64,000 nucleotides of DNA. Origin: Aliarcobacter skirrowii CCUG 10374. Its GTDB lineage: Bacteria > Campylobacterota > Campylobacteria > Campylobacterales > Arcobacteraceae. Below the pieces are notes generated by a model. That model did no database searches and was not told where the DNA came from. It saw nothing but the letters and a program-made list of their open reading frames with translations. The DNA is taken from the NCBI RefSeq assembly GCF_003544835.1, contig NZ_CP032099.1, forward strand, positions 744,001 to 808,000. The letters are read 5' to 3'. Below are positions 9,942 through 19,379 of this stretch, piece by piece; within the stretch, counting starts at the first letter, position 1; every line of letters begins with the position of its first letter. A program made the translations under genes and the position numbers.

Positions 9942-10024
9942 ATGGTAACAGAATAACTATTAAAATAATAGTATTTTATACAAAATGATTAAAATAAAGT
10001 TTTAATAGATTAGAATGGTTACAG
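9942..10024. promoter_or_regulatory. Divergent T6SS control region
   Basis: The 145 bases between the PAAR-like gene and tssA must hold promoters for both arms. A 10-base direct repeat, ATGGTWACAG, occurs at 9942–9951 and 10,015–10,024. Between them is a perfect 7-bp-arm palindrome, ACTATTA-AAA-TAATAGT (9956–9972). This looks like an operator, but no regulator can be named from sequence. Confidence 0.4.
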
Positions 10025-10047
10025 TTTTTCAAAATTAGGTAGGGGAA

Positions 10048-11550
10048 ATGATAAGAAAATCTATTTTGCAAGAAATAAATGATGTAGTTGGAAAAGATTG
10101 TAAGTATGAAGATAGTTACTTAAATATTGAAATTGAAATAGATAAGATTTCAAGTGTAACTCAAGATACTTGTGACTTTAGAACTGTACTTTCAGAGTGT
10201 GAAACTTTATTATCTAAAGATACAAAAGATTTTAAAATTGCCACTTGGTGGTTTTATACAAATTTTAAAATTAATCAAATAGAAGGGCTTAAATATTCTA
10301 TAGATTGTTTTATAGAATTTATTAATAAGTTTTATACTTCATTCTACCCAAAATCAAAAATCTCAAAAACAAATATTATAGAATGGTTAGAAACTACTCT
10401 TACAAAAGAGATAGAAAATAATTTAAATTTGCAAAACTCTTTAAAAGATTCTGAATTAGAGTGTAAGATTTTAGATTTATCACTTGCTTTAAAAAAAGTT
10501 AGTGAAACAAATAGAGATTATTTTAAAACTATTTTAAAGCTAATAAAAAAACAGGAACTTACTCCTAAAATTAATAAAGAAAAAATAGAAGTTGTCGAAA
10601 CTATAAAAGTAGCAGATGAAAAGCAAATAAATGAAAATAAATTTGAATTAAAAATAGATGATACTATCACAAATGATTTTGATGCTAATAAAGTTTTAAG
10701 AAGTATAAAAAAGAGTGCTTCTTCTTTATCTGATTATTATAGACAAAAAGATTATTCAAACTTCAAATCTATTAGAATAACTAGATTTATATCTTTGATT
10801 GATATAGAAGATATACCTACATCACAAGAAAATAAAACTCAAATACAAGCACCATTAATAGAAGATCTACAATCTGTAGAAAAACTTTTTAAGCAAAATA
10901 AATACGATGAAGCCTTAAATTTATCAGAAAAAATACTGGAAGATTGTCCTTTTTGGTTAGATGGTCATTTTTATACATATCAAATACTAGAAAAAACTAA
11001 TTATATTAAACAAGCGAATGAAGTTAAATTAGAGCTTTTAAATTTTATTGAACTAAAAAAAGGAATTCTAAATTTAACATTTGCAGATGGTACTCCATTT
11101 GCATCATTAAAAACAAAAACTTGGATAGATAAGGAGAATAAAAATAGGGATAAAGAAGAATTTAAAGAAGTAAATGAAGAGAAAAATATAGTTGATGAAA
11201 TTCATAATTTTATTTCAAACAATAATGAAGAAGAATCAATTAGTTTTTTTGAAGAAAAGATCTCTTTATCAAAAAGTATGGAAGAGAAATTTAATACTAA
11301 AGTAGAGTTTTTAAAGTTTGTTGTCTCAATTTCAAGAAGAGATATAGCAAATATTTATTTAGAACACATATTAGATGAAATTAAATATTTTAATCTTGAT
11401 AGTTGGAATCCAAAATTAGTTTCTAGAATTTATAGTTTTATATTAACTAATTTTAGAAGTTCAGAATACCATAAAGATAAGATAGAAGAAGTCTATAAAA
11501 AGCTGTGTATAGTTGATATACATCAGGCTTATAAAATAAATTTAAAATAA
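10048..11550 (+). CDS. tssA: T6SS baseplate/cap protein TssA
   Basis: 500 residues. The N-terminal ImpA-type domain is visible in TWWFYTNFKINQIEGLKYSI and the following FYTSFYPKS (about residues 70–115), the family's Leu/Trp-Gly-Leu-Pro pattern. The C-terminal half has a VasJ-type helical region (EKLFKQNKYDEALNLSEKIL and onward). TssA initiates baseplate and sheath assembly. It is the first gene of the plus-strand operon, with a GGGGAA site before the ATG, and is followed by tssB after 12 bases. Confidence 0.88.
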   Translation: MIRKSILQEINDVVGKDCKYEDSYLNIEIEIDKISSVTQDTCDFRTVLSECETLLSKDTKDFKIATWWFYTNFKINQIEGLKYSIDCFIEFINKFYTSFYPKSKISKTNIIEWLETTLTKEIENNLNLQNSLKDSELECKILDLSLALKKVSETNRDYFKTILKLIKKQELTPKINKEKIEVVETIKVADEKQINENKFELKIDDTITNDFDANKVLRSIKKSASSLSDYYRQKDYSNFKSIRITRFISLIDIEDIPTSQENKTQIQAPLIEDLQSVEKLFKQNKYDEALNLSEKILEDCPFWLDGHFYTYQILEKTNYIKQANEVKLELLNFIELKKGILNLTFADGTPFASLKTKTWIDKENKNRDKEEFKEVNEEKNIVDEIHNFISNNNEEESISFFEEKISLSKSMEEKFNTKVEFLKFVVSISRRDIANIYLEHILDEIKYFNLDSWNPKLVSRIYSFILTNFRSSEYHKDKIEEVYKKLCIVDIHQAYKINLK

Positions 11551-11562
11551 AGGAATAAAAAA

Positions 11563-12051
11563 ATGAAACAGTCAGAATCACCAAAAGAGAGAATAAATGT
11601 TACCTATAAACCTGCTACAGGGGATGTGTCAGAAGATGTTGAAATACCTTTTAAACTTGTTGTTTTAGGAGATTTTAATCCTAATGAAGAAAAAAGTTTA
11701 ATTGAAGATAAAAAAGCTATTAAAATTGATAAAAATAATTTTAATGAAGTTTTAAAAGCACAGAATATTAAATTAGAATTTGATGTAGCAAATAAAATAA
11801 GTGAAGAAGAGGGTGATAGTTTAGATGTTAAATTAAATGTAGGACATATTGCTGATTTTTCTCCAGAAAAGATAGTTGATAATGTACCAGAATTAAAAAA
11901 ACTTATGGAATTAAGACAAGCTTTAGTTTCATTAAAAGGACCATTAGGAAATGTACCTGCATTTAGAAAAGCAATAGAAGATGCAGTAGCAGATGAAGAA
12001 CAAAGAAAAAAATTACTAAATGAATTAAATTTAGTTACAGAAAGCAAATAA
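11563..12051 (+). CDS. tssB: T6SS sheath small subunit TssB
   Basis: 162 residues, standard for TssB (VipA/ImpB). It pairs with TssC to form the contractile sheath around the Hcp tube. The family's opening is clear: RINVTYKPATGD, then IPFKLVVLGDFNP. The C-terminal helix region (LKKLMELRQALVSLKGPLGN, residues 110–130) is the part that interlocks with TssC. It lies 10 bases before tssC and is expected to be co-translated with it in quantity. Confidence 0.96.
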   Translation: MKQSESPKERINVTYKPATGDVSEDVEIPFKLVVLGDFNPNEEKSLIEDKKAIKIDKNNFNEVLKAQNIKLEFDVANKISEEEGDSLDVKLNVGHIADFSPEKIVDNVPELKKLMELRQALVSLKGPLGNVPAFRKAIEDAVADEEQRKKLLNELNLVTESK

Positions 12052-12061
12052 GGGAGTAAAT

Positions 12062-13534
12062 ATGCAAGAACAATTATCTAATCAAAATGCCAACTATGAA
12101 GGATCAAGTTTACTTGATAATATAGTTTCACAAACAAAAATTTCGCAAAATGATGATGGTTATAATATAGTAAAATCTGGTGTAGAAGCTTTAATTCAAG
12201 AACTTATTAAAATAGATAATAAAGAAGAAAAAGTAAATAAAACTTTAGTAGATGGATTAATTGCAAGAATAGATGAAAAAATTTCTGCTCAAATGGATGA
12301 GATTATTCATCATAAAACTTTCCAATCAGCAGAGTCAAAATGGAGAGGATTATATTTACTTGTAGAAAGAACTGATTTTAGACAAAATATAAATATGGAA
12401 ATATTAAATGTTTCAAAAGAAGATTTGATGGAAGATTTTGAAAATAGTTTAGATATTACTCAAACAGGATTGTATAAACATATATATACAAGTGGATATG
12501 GACAATTTGGTGGACAACCTGTTGGGGCAATGATTGCTGATTATGAACTTTCTCCTTCAAATTTTGATATGAAATTTTTAAATAAAGTAGCTTCAATAGC
12601 TGCTATGGCACATGCACCTGTTATTTCTGCTGCTGGACCAAAGTTTTTTGGTTTAGATAGTTTTGAAGGTTTACCAAATTTAAAAGATTTAGAAGATGTA
12701 TTAAGCTCACCACAATTTGCAGCTTGGAGAGGATTTAGACAAAATGAAGATTCTAGATATGTGGGATTAACTCTTCCAAGATTTTTACTTAGACCACCAT
12801 ATCATCCAGAAGATAATCCAATTTCAAAATTTACTTACAAAGAAGATGTTAGTGCAAGTCATGAAAATTATCTTTGGGGAAGTACTGTATATGCATTTGC
12901 AAGTAAATTAACTGAGAGTTTTGCAAACTATAGATGGTGTACAAATATAATTGGACCAAAATCTGGTGGAGAAATGAGAGATTTACCAGTACATACTTTT
13001 GAAAGTATGGGAGATATTGAAATGAAAATTCCAACAGAAGTTCTAATTTCAGATAGAAGAGAGTATGAACTTTCAGAACAAGGTTTTATACCATTGATTA
13101 TGAGAAAAGGAGCAAACTCAGCAGCATTCTTTGCGGCAAGTTCAACTCAACTTCCAAAAGTTTACCCAGATACTCCAGAAGGAAATGCTGCACAATTAAA
13201 TTATAAATTAGGTACACAGTTACCATATTTATTCTCAATTACAAGAATGTCTCACTATATAAAAGTTTTACAAAGAGAATATATAGGTGCTTGGAGAGAA
13301 AGAGCTGATTTAGAATTAGAATTAAATAAATGGGCAAGACAATATGTAGCAAATCAAGAAAATCCTAGTGCTGAGATTAGAAGTAAAAGACCTTTTAAAA
13401 ATATGAGTATAGAAGTAAGTGATGTTGAAAGTGATCCAGGATGGTATAAAGTTAAAATTGCTTTAAGACCACATTTTAAATATATGGGAGCTAGTTTTGA
13501 ATTATCTTTAATTGGAAAGCTTGATAAAGAATAA
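12062..13534 (+). CDS. tssC: T6SS sheath large subunit TssC
   Basis: 490 residues, the usual length for TssC (VipB/EvpB), the main sheath protein that ClpV unfolds after contraction. Hallmarks include ESKWRGLYLLVERTDF (about residue 90), PVGAMIADYELSPS, the LPRFLLRPPYHP segment, and the conserved C-terminal KIALRPHFKYMGASFELSL. A GGGAG site precedes the ATG. It lies between tssB and tssE with very short gaps, so one transcript is likely. Confidence 0.97.
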   Translation: MQEQLSNQNANYEGSSLLDNIVSQTKISQNDDGYNIVKSGVEALIQELIKIDNKEEKVNKTLVDGLIARIDEKISAQMDEIIHHKTFQSAESKWRGLYLLVERTDFRQNINMEILNVSKEDLMEDFENSLDITQTGLYKHIYTSGYGQFGGQPVGAMIADYELSPSNFDMKFLNKVASIAAMAHAPVISAAGPKFFGLDSFEGLPNLKDLEDVLSSPQFAAWRGFRQNEDSRYVGLTLPRFLLRPPYHPEDNPISKFTYKEDVSASHENYLWGSTVYAFASKLTESFANYRWCTNIIGPKSGGEMRDLPVHTFESMGDIEMKIPTEVLISDRREYELSEQGFIPLIMRKGANSAAFFAASSTQLPKVYPDTPEGNAAQLNYKLGTQLPYLFSITRMSHYIKVLQREYIGAWRERADLELELNKWARQYVANQENPSAEIRSKRPFKNMSIEVSDVESDPGWYKVKIALRPHFKYMGASFELSLIGKLDKE

Positions 13535-13536
13535 AA

Positions 13537-13947
13537 ATGTATAGAGGAAGTTTATTTGAAAGATTATCTCCTAATGAATATGAAAATATAAAAGGACAAG
13601 ATGCTATTTATAAATCAATAGCAAATAATTTATCAAAGATTTTTTCAACAAATGCTGGTAGTGCACAAATTTTAAAAGATTATGGAAAACCTGATTTAAA
13701 TAATATAAATCTAAGTATGAATGATTCTATAGAAAAACTTGAACAAGAGTGTGAAATTTGTATTAATAAATATGAACCTAGGCTTTTAAGAGCAAGGGTT
13801 CGTGTTAATATTGAATCATTACAAGCAAATAAAATGGAAATTATAATCGAAGGTGTTTTAAAAAAATCTGGACAAAATGTTGAAAATATTATTTTTAAAG
13901 CTAATTTATTGGGTAGTGGAATAACTACAATGCATAAAGAGATGTAA
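13537..13947 (+). CDS. tssE: T6SS baseplate protein TssE
   Basis: 136 residues, a gp25-like baseplate wedge protein. It opens with the family's SLFERLSP, has a DYGKPDLNNINL segment in the middle, and ends with the gp25 core EPRLLRARVRVN. It joins TssF and TssG to connect the sheath to the baseplate. It starts 2 bases after tssC and ends directly against the tssF start codon, so translation is coupled. Confidence 0.95.
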   Translation: MYRGSLFERLSPNEYENIKGQDAIYKSIANNLSKIFSTNAGSAQILKDYGKPDLNNINLSMNDSIEKLEQECEICINKYEPRLLRARVRVNIESLQANKMEIIIEGVLKKSGQNVENIIFKANLLGSGITTMHKEM

Positions 13948-15720
13948 ATGATATTTAATGACTATTATAAAAAAGAGTTAATCTCTTTGAGAACTAAGGG
14001 ATTGGAGTTTTCAAAAAATAATCCAGGATTATCATCATATTTATCAAAAGAAGGACAAGATCCAGATGTTGAAAGACTATTAGAAGGTTTTGCTTTTTTA
14101 AGTGGGAGTTTAAATCAGTTACTTGACCAAGAACTTCCTGAAGTTGCACATACATTGGTTCAAATCTTATGGCCAGATTATAATAGAGTAATTCCATCGT
14201 ATAGTATTATTCAATATGCGATAAATAAAGAATCAAATGAAACTATTTTTATTCCTAAAAATAGTGAAGTAATGAGTAAAGTAAAACCAAATGTTAAGCA
14301 ATGTAACTTTAGAACAGTGTATGATACTGAAATTTTACCTATTGATTTACAAAGTGTTGAATATTTTTCAAATAATAAAAAAAGTTCTATAGAACTAGAT
14401 TTTAAAGCTACAGGAGCAACTACTCTTTTAAATATAAAAATTGAGAAGTTAAGATTATTCCTAAATGGATCTAAATATGTAGTTTATGATTTATATTTAT
14501 ATCTTTTAAAATATGTAGAAAATATATCTATAATGTTAAAAGATATAAATGGTGAAATATTAAAGAATATTATAATAGATAAAAGTTCAATAAAAGCAGT
14601 TGGTTTAGATGATAAAGACTATATGTTACCTTATTCTGAAAGCTTATTCTCAGGATATATATTATTGCAAGAATATTTTTGTTTTAGAGATAAGTTTTTA
14701 TTTATAGATTTATTAAATTTATCAAAAATGAAAATGGTAGAAGAAGATATTTTAGATAAAAGTAAGAGTTTTACTATAAAGATTGGCTTTTCGAAAACAT
14801 TTACTAATCAAGAAATACCAACAAAAGATAATTTTATTTTAAATGCGACACCTATAATAAATATTTTTAATACAGATGCAGTTCCTATTAAAAAAGATTT
14901 TAGTAATGATGAATACCTAATAGAACCTATTGAATTAACAAAAGAACAAGGTGAAGTTTTTAGTGTAGAAAATGTAAGAGCTTGGTCTGATAAAACATCA
15001 TCTTATCAGGATATGTTACCATTTGAAGAATTTGAACATTCAGCAGAAGGTAGAGAGTTTTATTCAATTAAAACAAAAACTTCTAATCAGGGAGATAGAA
15101 CTAATAGCTATATTAGATTTTCTAATGTATCAAGAGAGAATGTTTTTTCAAATATTAGTACAACAGTATCGTTAAAATTACTTTGTACAAATAGAAATAT
15201 ACCAACAAATCTTAGAATAGGTGATATATGCATACCTAAAATTGGTGTTAATAGTGTAAATACTCCATTTAAAAATATTACAGTACCTACAATTAGTTAT
15301 CCACCACCAATTGCAAAAGATTTTTTATGGAAAATAATTTCTAATATGTCTTTGAATTATTTATCTTTGGCTGATATAAATACTTTACGAAGAGTTTTAG
15401 CAGTATATGATTTCTATGGAGCATATGATTTAAAACAAAGAGAAATTAATGCAAGAAATTTAGAAGGATTAGTTTCAATAGATTATTCAAAGTGTGAATA
15501 TATAGATGAGGGATTTCCTATTAAAGGACATCATATCAAAATAAAATTAGATAAAAGTAAGTTTTCTACATTAGGTGAAGCATATCTTTTTTGTACTGTT
15601 ATAAATGAATTTTTTTCACTCTATGGAAGTTTAAATTCTTTTCATAGATTAAGTGTTGAAGTATTAAATGAAGATACTTTTGAATGGCCAATTAAAATTG
15701 GTAGTAAAATGGTAATATAA
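13948..15720 (+). CDS. tssF: T6SS baseplate protein TssF
   Basis: 590 residues, the normal TssF (VasA/ImpG) length. The N-terminus (YYKKELISLRTKGLEFSKNN and PDVERLLEGFAFL) and the segment LSYLSLADINTLRRVLAVYDF-like around residues 470–490 are family signatures. With TssE and TssG it forms the baseplate wedge. The ATG abuts the tssE stop codon, and tssG begins one base after its own stop. Confidence 0.95.
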   Translation: MIFNDYYKKELISLRTKGLEFSKNNPGLSSYLSKEGQDPDVERLLEGFAFLSGSLNQLLDQELPEVAHTLVQILWPDYNRVIPSYSIIQYAINKESNETIFIPKNSEVMSKVKPNVKQCNFRTVYDTEILPIDLQSVEYFSNNKKSSIELDFKATGATTLLNIKIEKLRLFLNGSKYVVYDLYLYLLKYVENISIMLKDINGEILKNIIIDKSSIKAVGLDDKDYMLPYSESLFSGYILLQEYFCFRDKFLFIDLLNLSKMKMVEEDILDKSKSFTIKIGFSKTFTNQEIPTKDNFILNATPIINIFNTDAVPIKKDFSNDEYLIEPIELTKEQGEVFSVENVRAWSDKTSSYQDMLPFEEFEHSAEGREFYSIKTKTSNQGDRTNSYIRFSNVSRENVFSNISTTVSLKLLCTNRNIPTNLRIGDICIPKIGVNSVNTPFKNITVPTISYPPPIAKDFLWKIISNMSLNYLSLADINTLRRVLAVYDFYGAYDLKQREINARNLEGLVSIDYSKCEYIDEGFPIKGHHIKIKLDKSKFSTLGEAYLFCTVINEFFSLYGSLNSFHRLSVEVLNEDTFEWPIKIGSKMVI

Positions 15721-15721
15721 A

Positions 15722-16723
15722 ATGACAATAGAAAAGATAAATAGTGATTTAAATAAAAAAATAAAAAATATTAAATTGTCACAAGTAATAAGGATAGTTA
15801 TAGTAACTCTAAAGCTTTATTATCCTGAAAAAAGTGAGAAAGCTCTTTATGATAATATTATATTTAAAGCAAATCCTAGTTTATCTTTTCAAAAATCAGA
15901 TGTTTCATCATTAGTTTTTATAGAAAAAGAAGAAAAAATATTTGTTGAAATTACTCTTAACTTTTTATCAATATTTGGAAGCCAATCTCCTATGCCTACT
16001 CATTATAGTGAGTTGGTTTTAAAAAGTGTAGAATCTGACAAAATATTATATGACTTTCTAAATTTATTTAATCATCATTTACAAAGATTTGTTTATCCTA
16101 TTTGGGAAAAACATAGGTATTATGTACAGTTTAAAAAAGATTTAAATGATACATTTTCAAGATATATAATGTCTTTTTTAGGTTTAAGAATGAATTTTGT
16201 AGATAAAGAGTCTAAGATAAATATTACAAGACTTCTTTGTTATACGGGATTGTTAAATATGAGATTTCAATCAGCAAATAATATCAAATCTATATTAAGA
16301 CATTATTTATCACATGAAGATTTAGAAATTATTGAATTTATACCTGAGAAATATAATATTCCTTATTGGCAGAAAACTAATTTAGGATTTGAAAATTCAT
16401 ATTTAGGTAAAAATATATTAATAGGAGATTCTGTTATTGGAAGAAATAATAAATTTCACATTGTATTAAGAAATTCAAAGTTTGAAGATTTAAAAAAATA
16501 TAGCTTTTTAAGTGAGAAGATTTATGAATTTGAAGAATTAATAGCTTTTGTTATTCAAGAACCTCTTAGTTATGAGTTAATTATACATGTAAAAAAAGAA
16601 GAACAAAAAGATTTTATTTTACAAAAAGATAGTGATTTTCATTTAGGAGTTAATTGCTGGATTGGTGAAAAAATGAGAGACGAAGAAGTAGTTTCAATTA
16701 GAAAAATAGGGGGAGTGAATTGA
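15722..16723 (+). CDS. tssG: T6SS baseplate protein TssG
   Basis: 333 residues, typical for TssG (VasB/ImpH). Family features include the RIVIVTLKLYYPEK start, IFGSQSPMPTHYSELVL (about residues 85–102) and the ISFLGLRMN-like helix near residue 155. It completes the TssE/F/G wedge. The stop codon overlaps the TTG start of tssH, which points to translational coupling. Confidence 0.95.
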   Translation: MTIEKINSDLNKKIKNIKLSQVIRIVIVTLKLYYPEKSEKALYDNIIFKANPSLSFQKSDVSSLVFIEKEEKIFVEITLNFLSIFGSQSPMPTHYSELVLKSVESDKILYDFLNLFNHHLQRFVYPIWEKHRYYVQFKKDLNDTFSRYIMSFLGLRMNFVDKESKINITRLLCYTGLLNMRFQSANNIKSILRHYLSHEDLEIIEFIPEKYNIPYWQKTNLGFENSYLGKNILIGDSVIGRNNKFHIVLRNSKFEDLKKYSFLSEKIYEFEELIAFVIQEPLSYELIIHVKKEEQKDFILQKDSDFHLGVNCWIGEKMRDEEVVSIRKIGGVN

Positions 16724-19257
16724 AAATAGAATTAAAAGATTTGATAAATAGTTTAGACCTTATAAGTAAAACTTATTTGGAAGAAGGTGCTATTAGATGT
16801 ATATCTAGGGGTGGAAATGAAATAATAATTGAAGATATTTTATATGTTATGCTAAAAAATAAAAATAGCTTAATAAATAAACTAATTTTACAATATAAAA
16901 TAGATGTTAATAATTTGTTAAACATTCTTGAAAATAGTTCAATTATTGCAACAGAAAGCAAAAATCCTATTTTTTCAGTGTTACTAGTAACTTGGTTAGA
17001 AGAATCATATTATTTAACTATTGTAGAATTCTCTTCAAATACTATTACAGAAGAGAGTATGATTTTGTCTTTTTTAGAAAATATATTTAAATATTCAAAT
17101 ACTAAATACTTTAGATTTTTTGAAAGTATTAATAAAAATGAAGCTAAAGATTTAATAAAAGGTTTAAAGCTAGAAGATACTAAAAAAGAAATTATATATA
17201 ATAAAGAAACAGAATTAGAAAAATATACAATAAACTTGACAAAATTAGCAAGAAATAATGAGCTAGATATGGTTTTATGTCGAGAAGATGAGATTAAACA
17301 AGTAATTGATATCTTATTGAGAAGAAGAAAAAATAATCCAATCTTGGTTGGGGAAGCAGGAGTTGGTAAAAGTGCTGTTGTTGAAGGCTTGGCAATAAAG
17401 ATTATAAATAAAGATGTTCCAATAGAACTATATGATAGTGAGATTTTAATGCTTGATATAGGAGCTTTACAAGCAGGAGCTAGTGTTAAAGGTGAATTTG
17501 AAAGAAGATTTCAATCTATAATAAAAGAGATACAATCAAGTGCTAAAAAGATTATATTATTTGTAGATGAAGCACACACTTTATTTGGTGCAGGTGGAAG
17601 TGAAGGTACTTCTGATGCAGCAAATTTACTTAAACCTATTTTAGCTAGAGGTGGACTTAAAACAATAGCAGCAACAACTTGGTTAGAGTATAGGAAATAT
17701 TTTGAAAAAGACCCAGCTTTATCAAGAAGATTTCAGAAGATTGATATATTTGAACCTTCAATACAAGATACTATTACTATACTAAGAGGAATATCTAAAA
17801 AATATGAAGAAGCTCACAATGTTTATATCGAAGATGAAGCTTTAGTTAATACAGCTATTCTTTCGGCAAGGTATATTAATGGAAGACAGTTACCAGATAA
17901 AGCAATAGATGTTTTAGATACAGCTTGTGCAAATGTTAAAATTAGTAAAACTAATATTCCTTTTGAGTTACAAAAGTTGAATATAAAAATAAAAGAAAAA
18001 GAGAGAGAATTAGACTCTTTACAAAGAGATAGTGGAAAATCTATAAAGGATTATAGTAATAATATTAAAGTTTTAGAAGATGATATATCTGAATTAAGAA
18101 ATACTTTAGAATATCAATATAGTTGTTTTGAGAAAGAGAAAGAATTATTATTAAAATTAAAAATAGAAACAAATAAAGAATCAATAGAAGAGATTCAAAA
18201 TAAGTTAAATGAAAATTATTCTATAAATAAATTTATTCAAGAAAGAGTTTCAAAAGATGAAATAGCAAAAGTTATATCTTCTTGGACAGGTGTTCCCCTA
18301 GGTAATATGGTTAGTGAACAAATAAAAAATGTTATGGAATTAGAGAATAATTTACAAAAAAGAGTTATTGGACAAAATAAAGCAATAGAGTATTTAAGTA
18401 AATTTTTACAAATTTTTGTATCAGGATTAAAAAAAGAGAATTCTCCTTCAGGAGTTTTCCTATTAGTTGGACCTAGTGGAGTAGGTAAAACAGAAACAGC
18501 AAGAGCTATTGCAGATTTAATGTATGGAGGAGAAAAGTTTTTAACAGTTATTAATATGACTGAGTTTCAAGAGAAACATACTGTATCAAGGTTAATTGGT
18601 TCTCCACCTGGATATGTTGGATATGGTGAAGGTGGACAATTAACTGATGCAGTTAGAGTAAGACCATATAGTGTTGTTCTTTTTGATGAAATTGAAAAAG
18701 CTCATCCAGATATTCTAAATATTTTTTATCAAATTTTTGATAGAGGGGAAATTAATGATTCAGAAGGAAGAATAATTGATTTTAGAAATACAACTATTTT
18801 AATGACTTCAAATCTTGCAACAGATCTAATAACTGATTTATATCTTAACAATAAAAATATAAGTTTTGATGAGATTACAAAAGAGATTGTACCTGTGCTA
18901 TCTAAATATTTAAAACCAGCATTACTAGGAAGAATGAATGTTGTTCCTTATTTGAATTTAGAGGATGAGGCTCTAAAATTAATTACTAAAATAAAATTAG
19001 ATTATATTGTTAAACAATTTGAGAAGAAAGATATTTTATTAACTTTAGAAGATAGTCTATTTGATTATATAGTTACTCTTTCTAATAGTATAGATACAGG
19101 AGCTAGAAATATTGATTTAATTATAAATCTAAATATTTTACCAAAATTATCAAAAGTATATTTAGATTCTGTAATGAATAAAAGTAAAATTATAGAAATT
19201 CAAGTATCTATTGATGAGAATAAAGAAATATATATTAATTTAAAGGGGACAGAATGA
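16720..19257 (+). CDS. tssH: T6SS sheath-recycling AAA+ ATPase TssH (ClpV)
   Basis: 845 residues with two AAA+ modules. Walker A motifs are GEAGVGKS (about residue 210) and GPSGVGKT (about residue 584); Walker B motifs are ILFVDEAH and VVLFDEIEKAH; a pore-loop GYVGYGEGG is also present. A coiled-coil M domain sits between the modules. ClpV disassembles contracted sheaths. The N-terminal domain has diverged from ClpB. The start is a TTG with a strong GGGGGAG site, overlapping the tssG stop; I see no better ATG. The stop overlaps the start of a small lipoprotein gene. Confidence 0.95.
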   Translation: MKIELKDLINSLDLISKTYLEEGAIRCISRGGNEIIIEDILYVMLKNKNSLINKLILQYKIDVNNLLNILENSSIIATESKNPIFSVLLVTWLEESYYLTIVEFSSNTITEESMILSFLENIFKYSNTKYFRFFESINKNEAKDLIKGLKLEDTKKEIIYNKETELEKYTINLTKLARNNELDMVLCREDEIKQVIDILLRRRKNNPILVGEAGVGKSAVVEGLAIKIINKDVPIELYDSEILMLDIGALQAGASVKGEFERRFQSIIKEIQSSAKKIILFVDEAHTLFGAGGSEGTSDAANLLKPILARGGLKTIAATTWLEYRKYFEKDPALSRRFQKIDIFEPSIQDTITILRGISKKYEEAHNVYIEDEALVNTAILSARYINGRQLPDKAIDVLDTACANVKISKTNIPFELQKLNIKIKEKERELDSLQRDSGKSIKDYSNNIKVLEDDISELRNTLEYQYSCFEKEKELLLKLKIETNKESIEEIQNKLNENYSINKFIQERVSKDEIAKVISSWTGVPLGNMVSEQIKNVMELENNLQKRVIGQNKAIEYLSKFLQIFVSGLKKENSPSGVFLLVGPSGVGKTETARAIADLMYGGEKFLTVINMTEFQEKHTVSRLIGSPPGYVGYGEGGQLTDAVRVRPYSVVLFDEIEKAHPDILNIFYQIFDRGEINDSEGRIIDFRNTTILMTSNLATDLITDLYLNNKNISFDEITKEIVPVLSKYLKPALLGRMNVVPYLNLEDEALKLITKIKLDYIVKQFEKKDILLTLEDSLFDYIVTLSNSIDTGARNIDLIINLNILPKLSKVYLDSVMNKSKIIEIQVSIDENKEIYINLKGTE

Positions 19258-19376
19258 AAAAATTATTATTTATTATACTAATAACTTTTATTTTTAATGG
19301 TTGTTTTAAACTAAGTAAAGATTACAAACCACTATATTTAACTCAACCAGAAATTGAAAATATAGAGGAAAAATAA
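19254..19376 (+). CDS. Small predicted lipoprotein in the T6SS operon
   Basis: 40 residues. The ATG overlaps the tssH stop (ATGA), and the FHA gene begins 3 bases after its end. The sequence is a signal-peptide-like helix (KKLLFIILITFIF) followed by a lipobox-like FNGC with Cys at residue 17, then a short polar tail. Lipid anchoring is inferred from that motif. It is too small to be TssJ, which is present separately. Function unknown; the tight spacing argues it is real. Confidence 0.65.
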   Translation: MKKLLFIILITFIFNGCFKLSKDYKPLYLTQPEIENIEEK

Positions 19377-19379
19377 ATT

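Noticed and set aside
11604-12047. 147-codon frame opposite tssB
   Set aside because: Antisense shadow of a confidently identified gene, Ser/Phe-rich and without a plausible start site.
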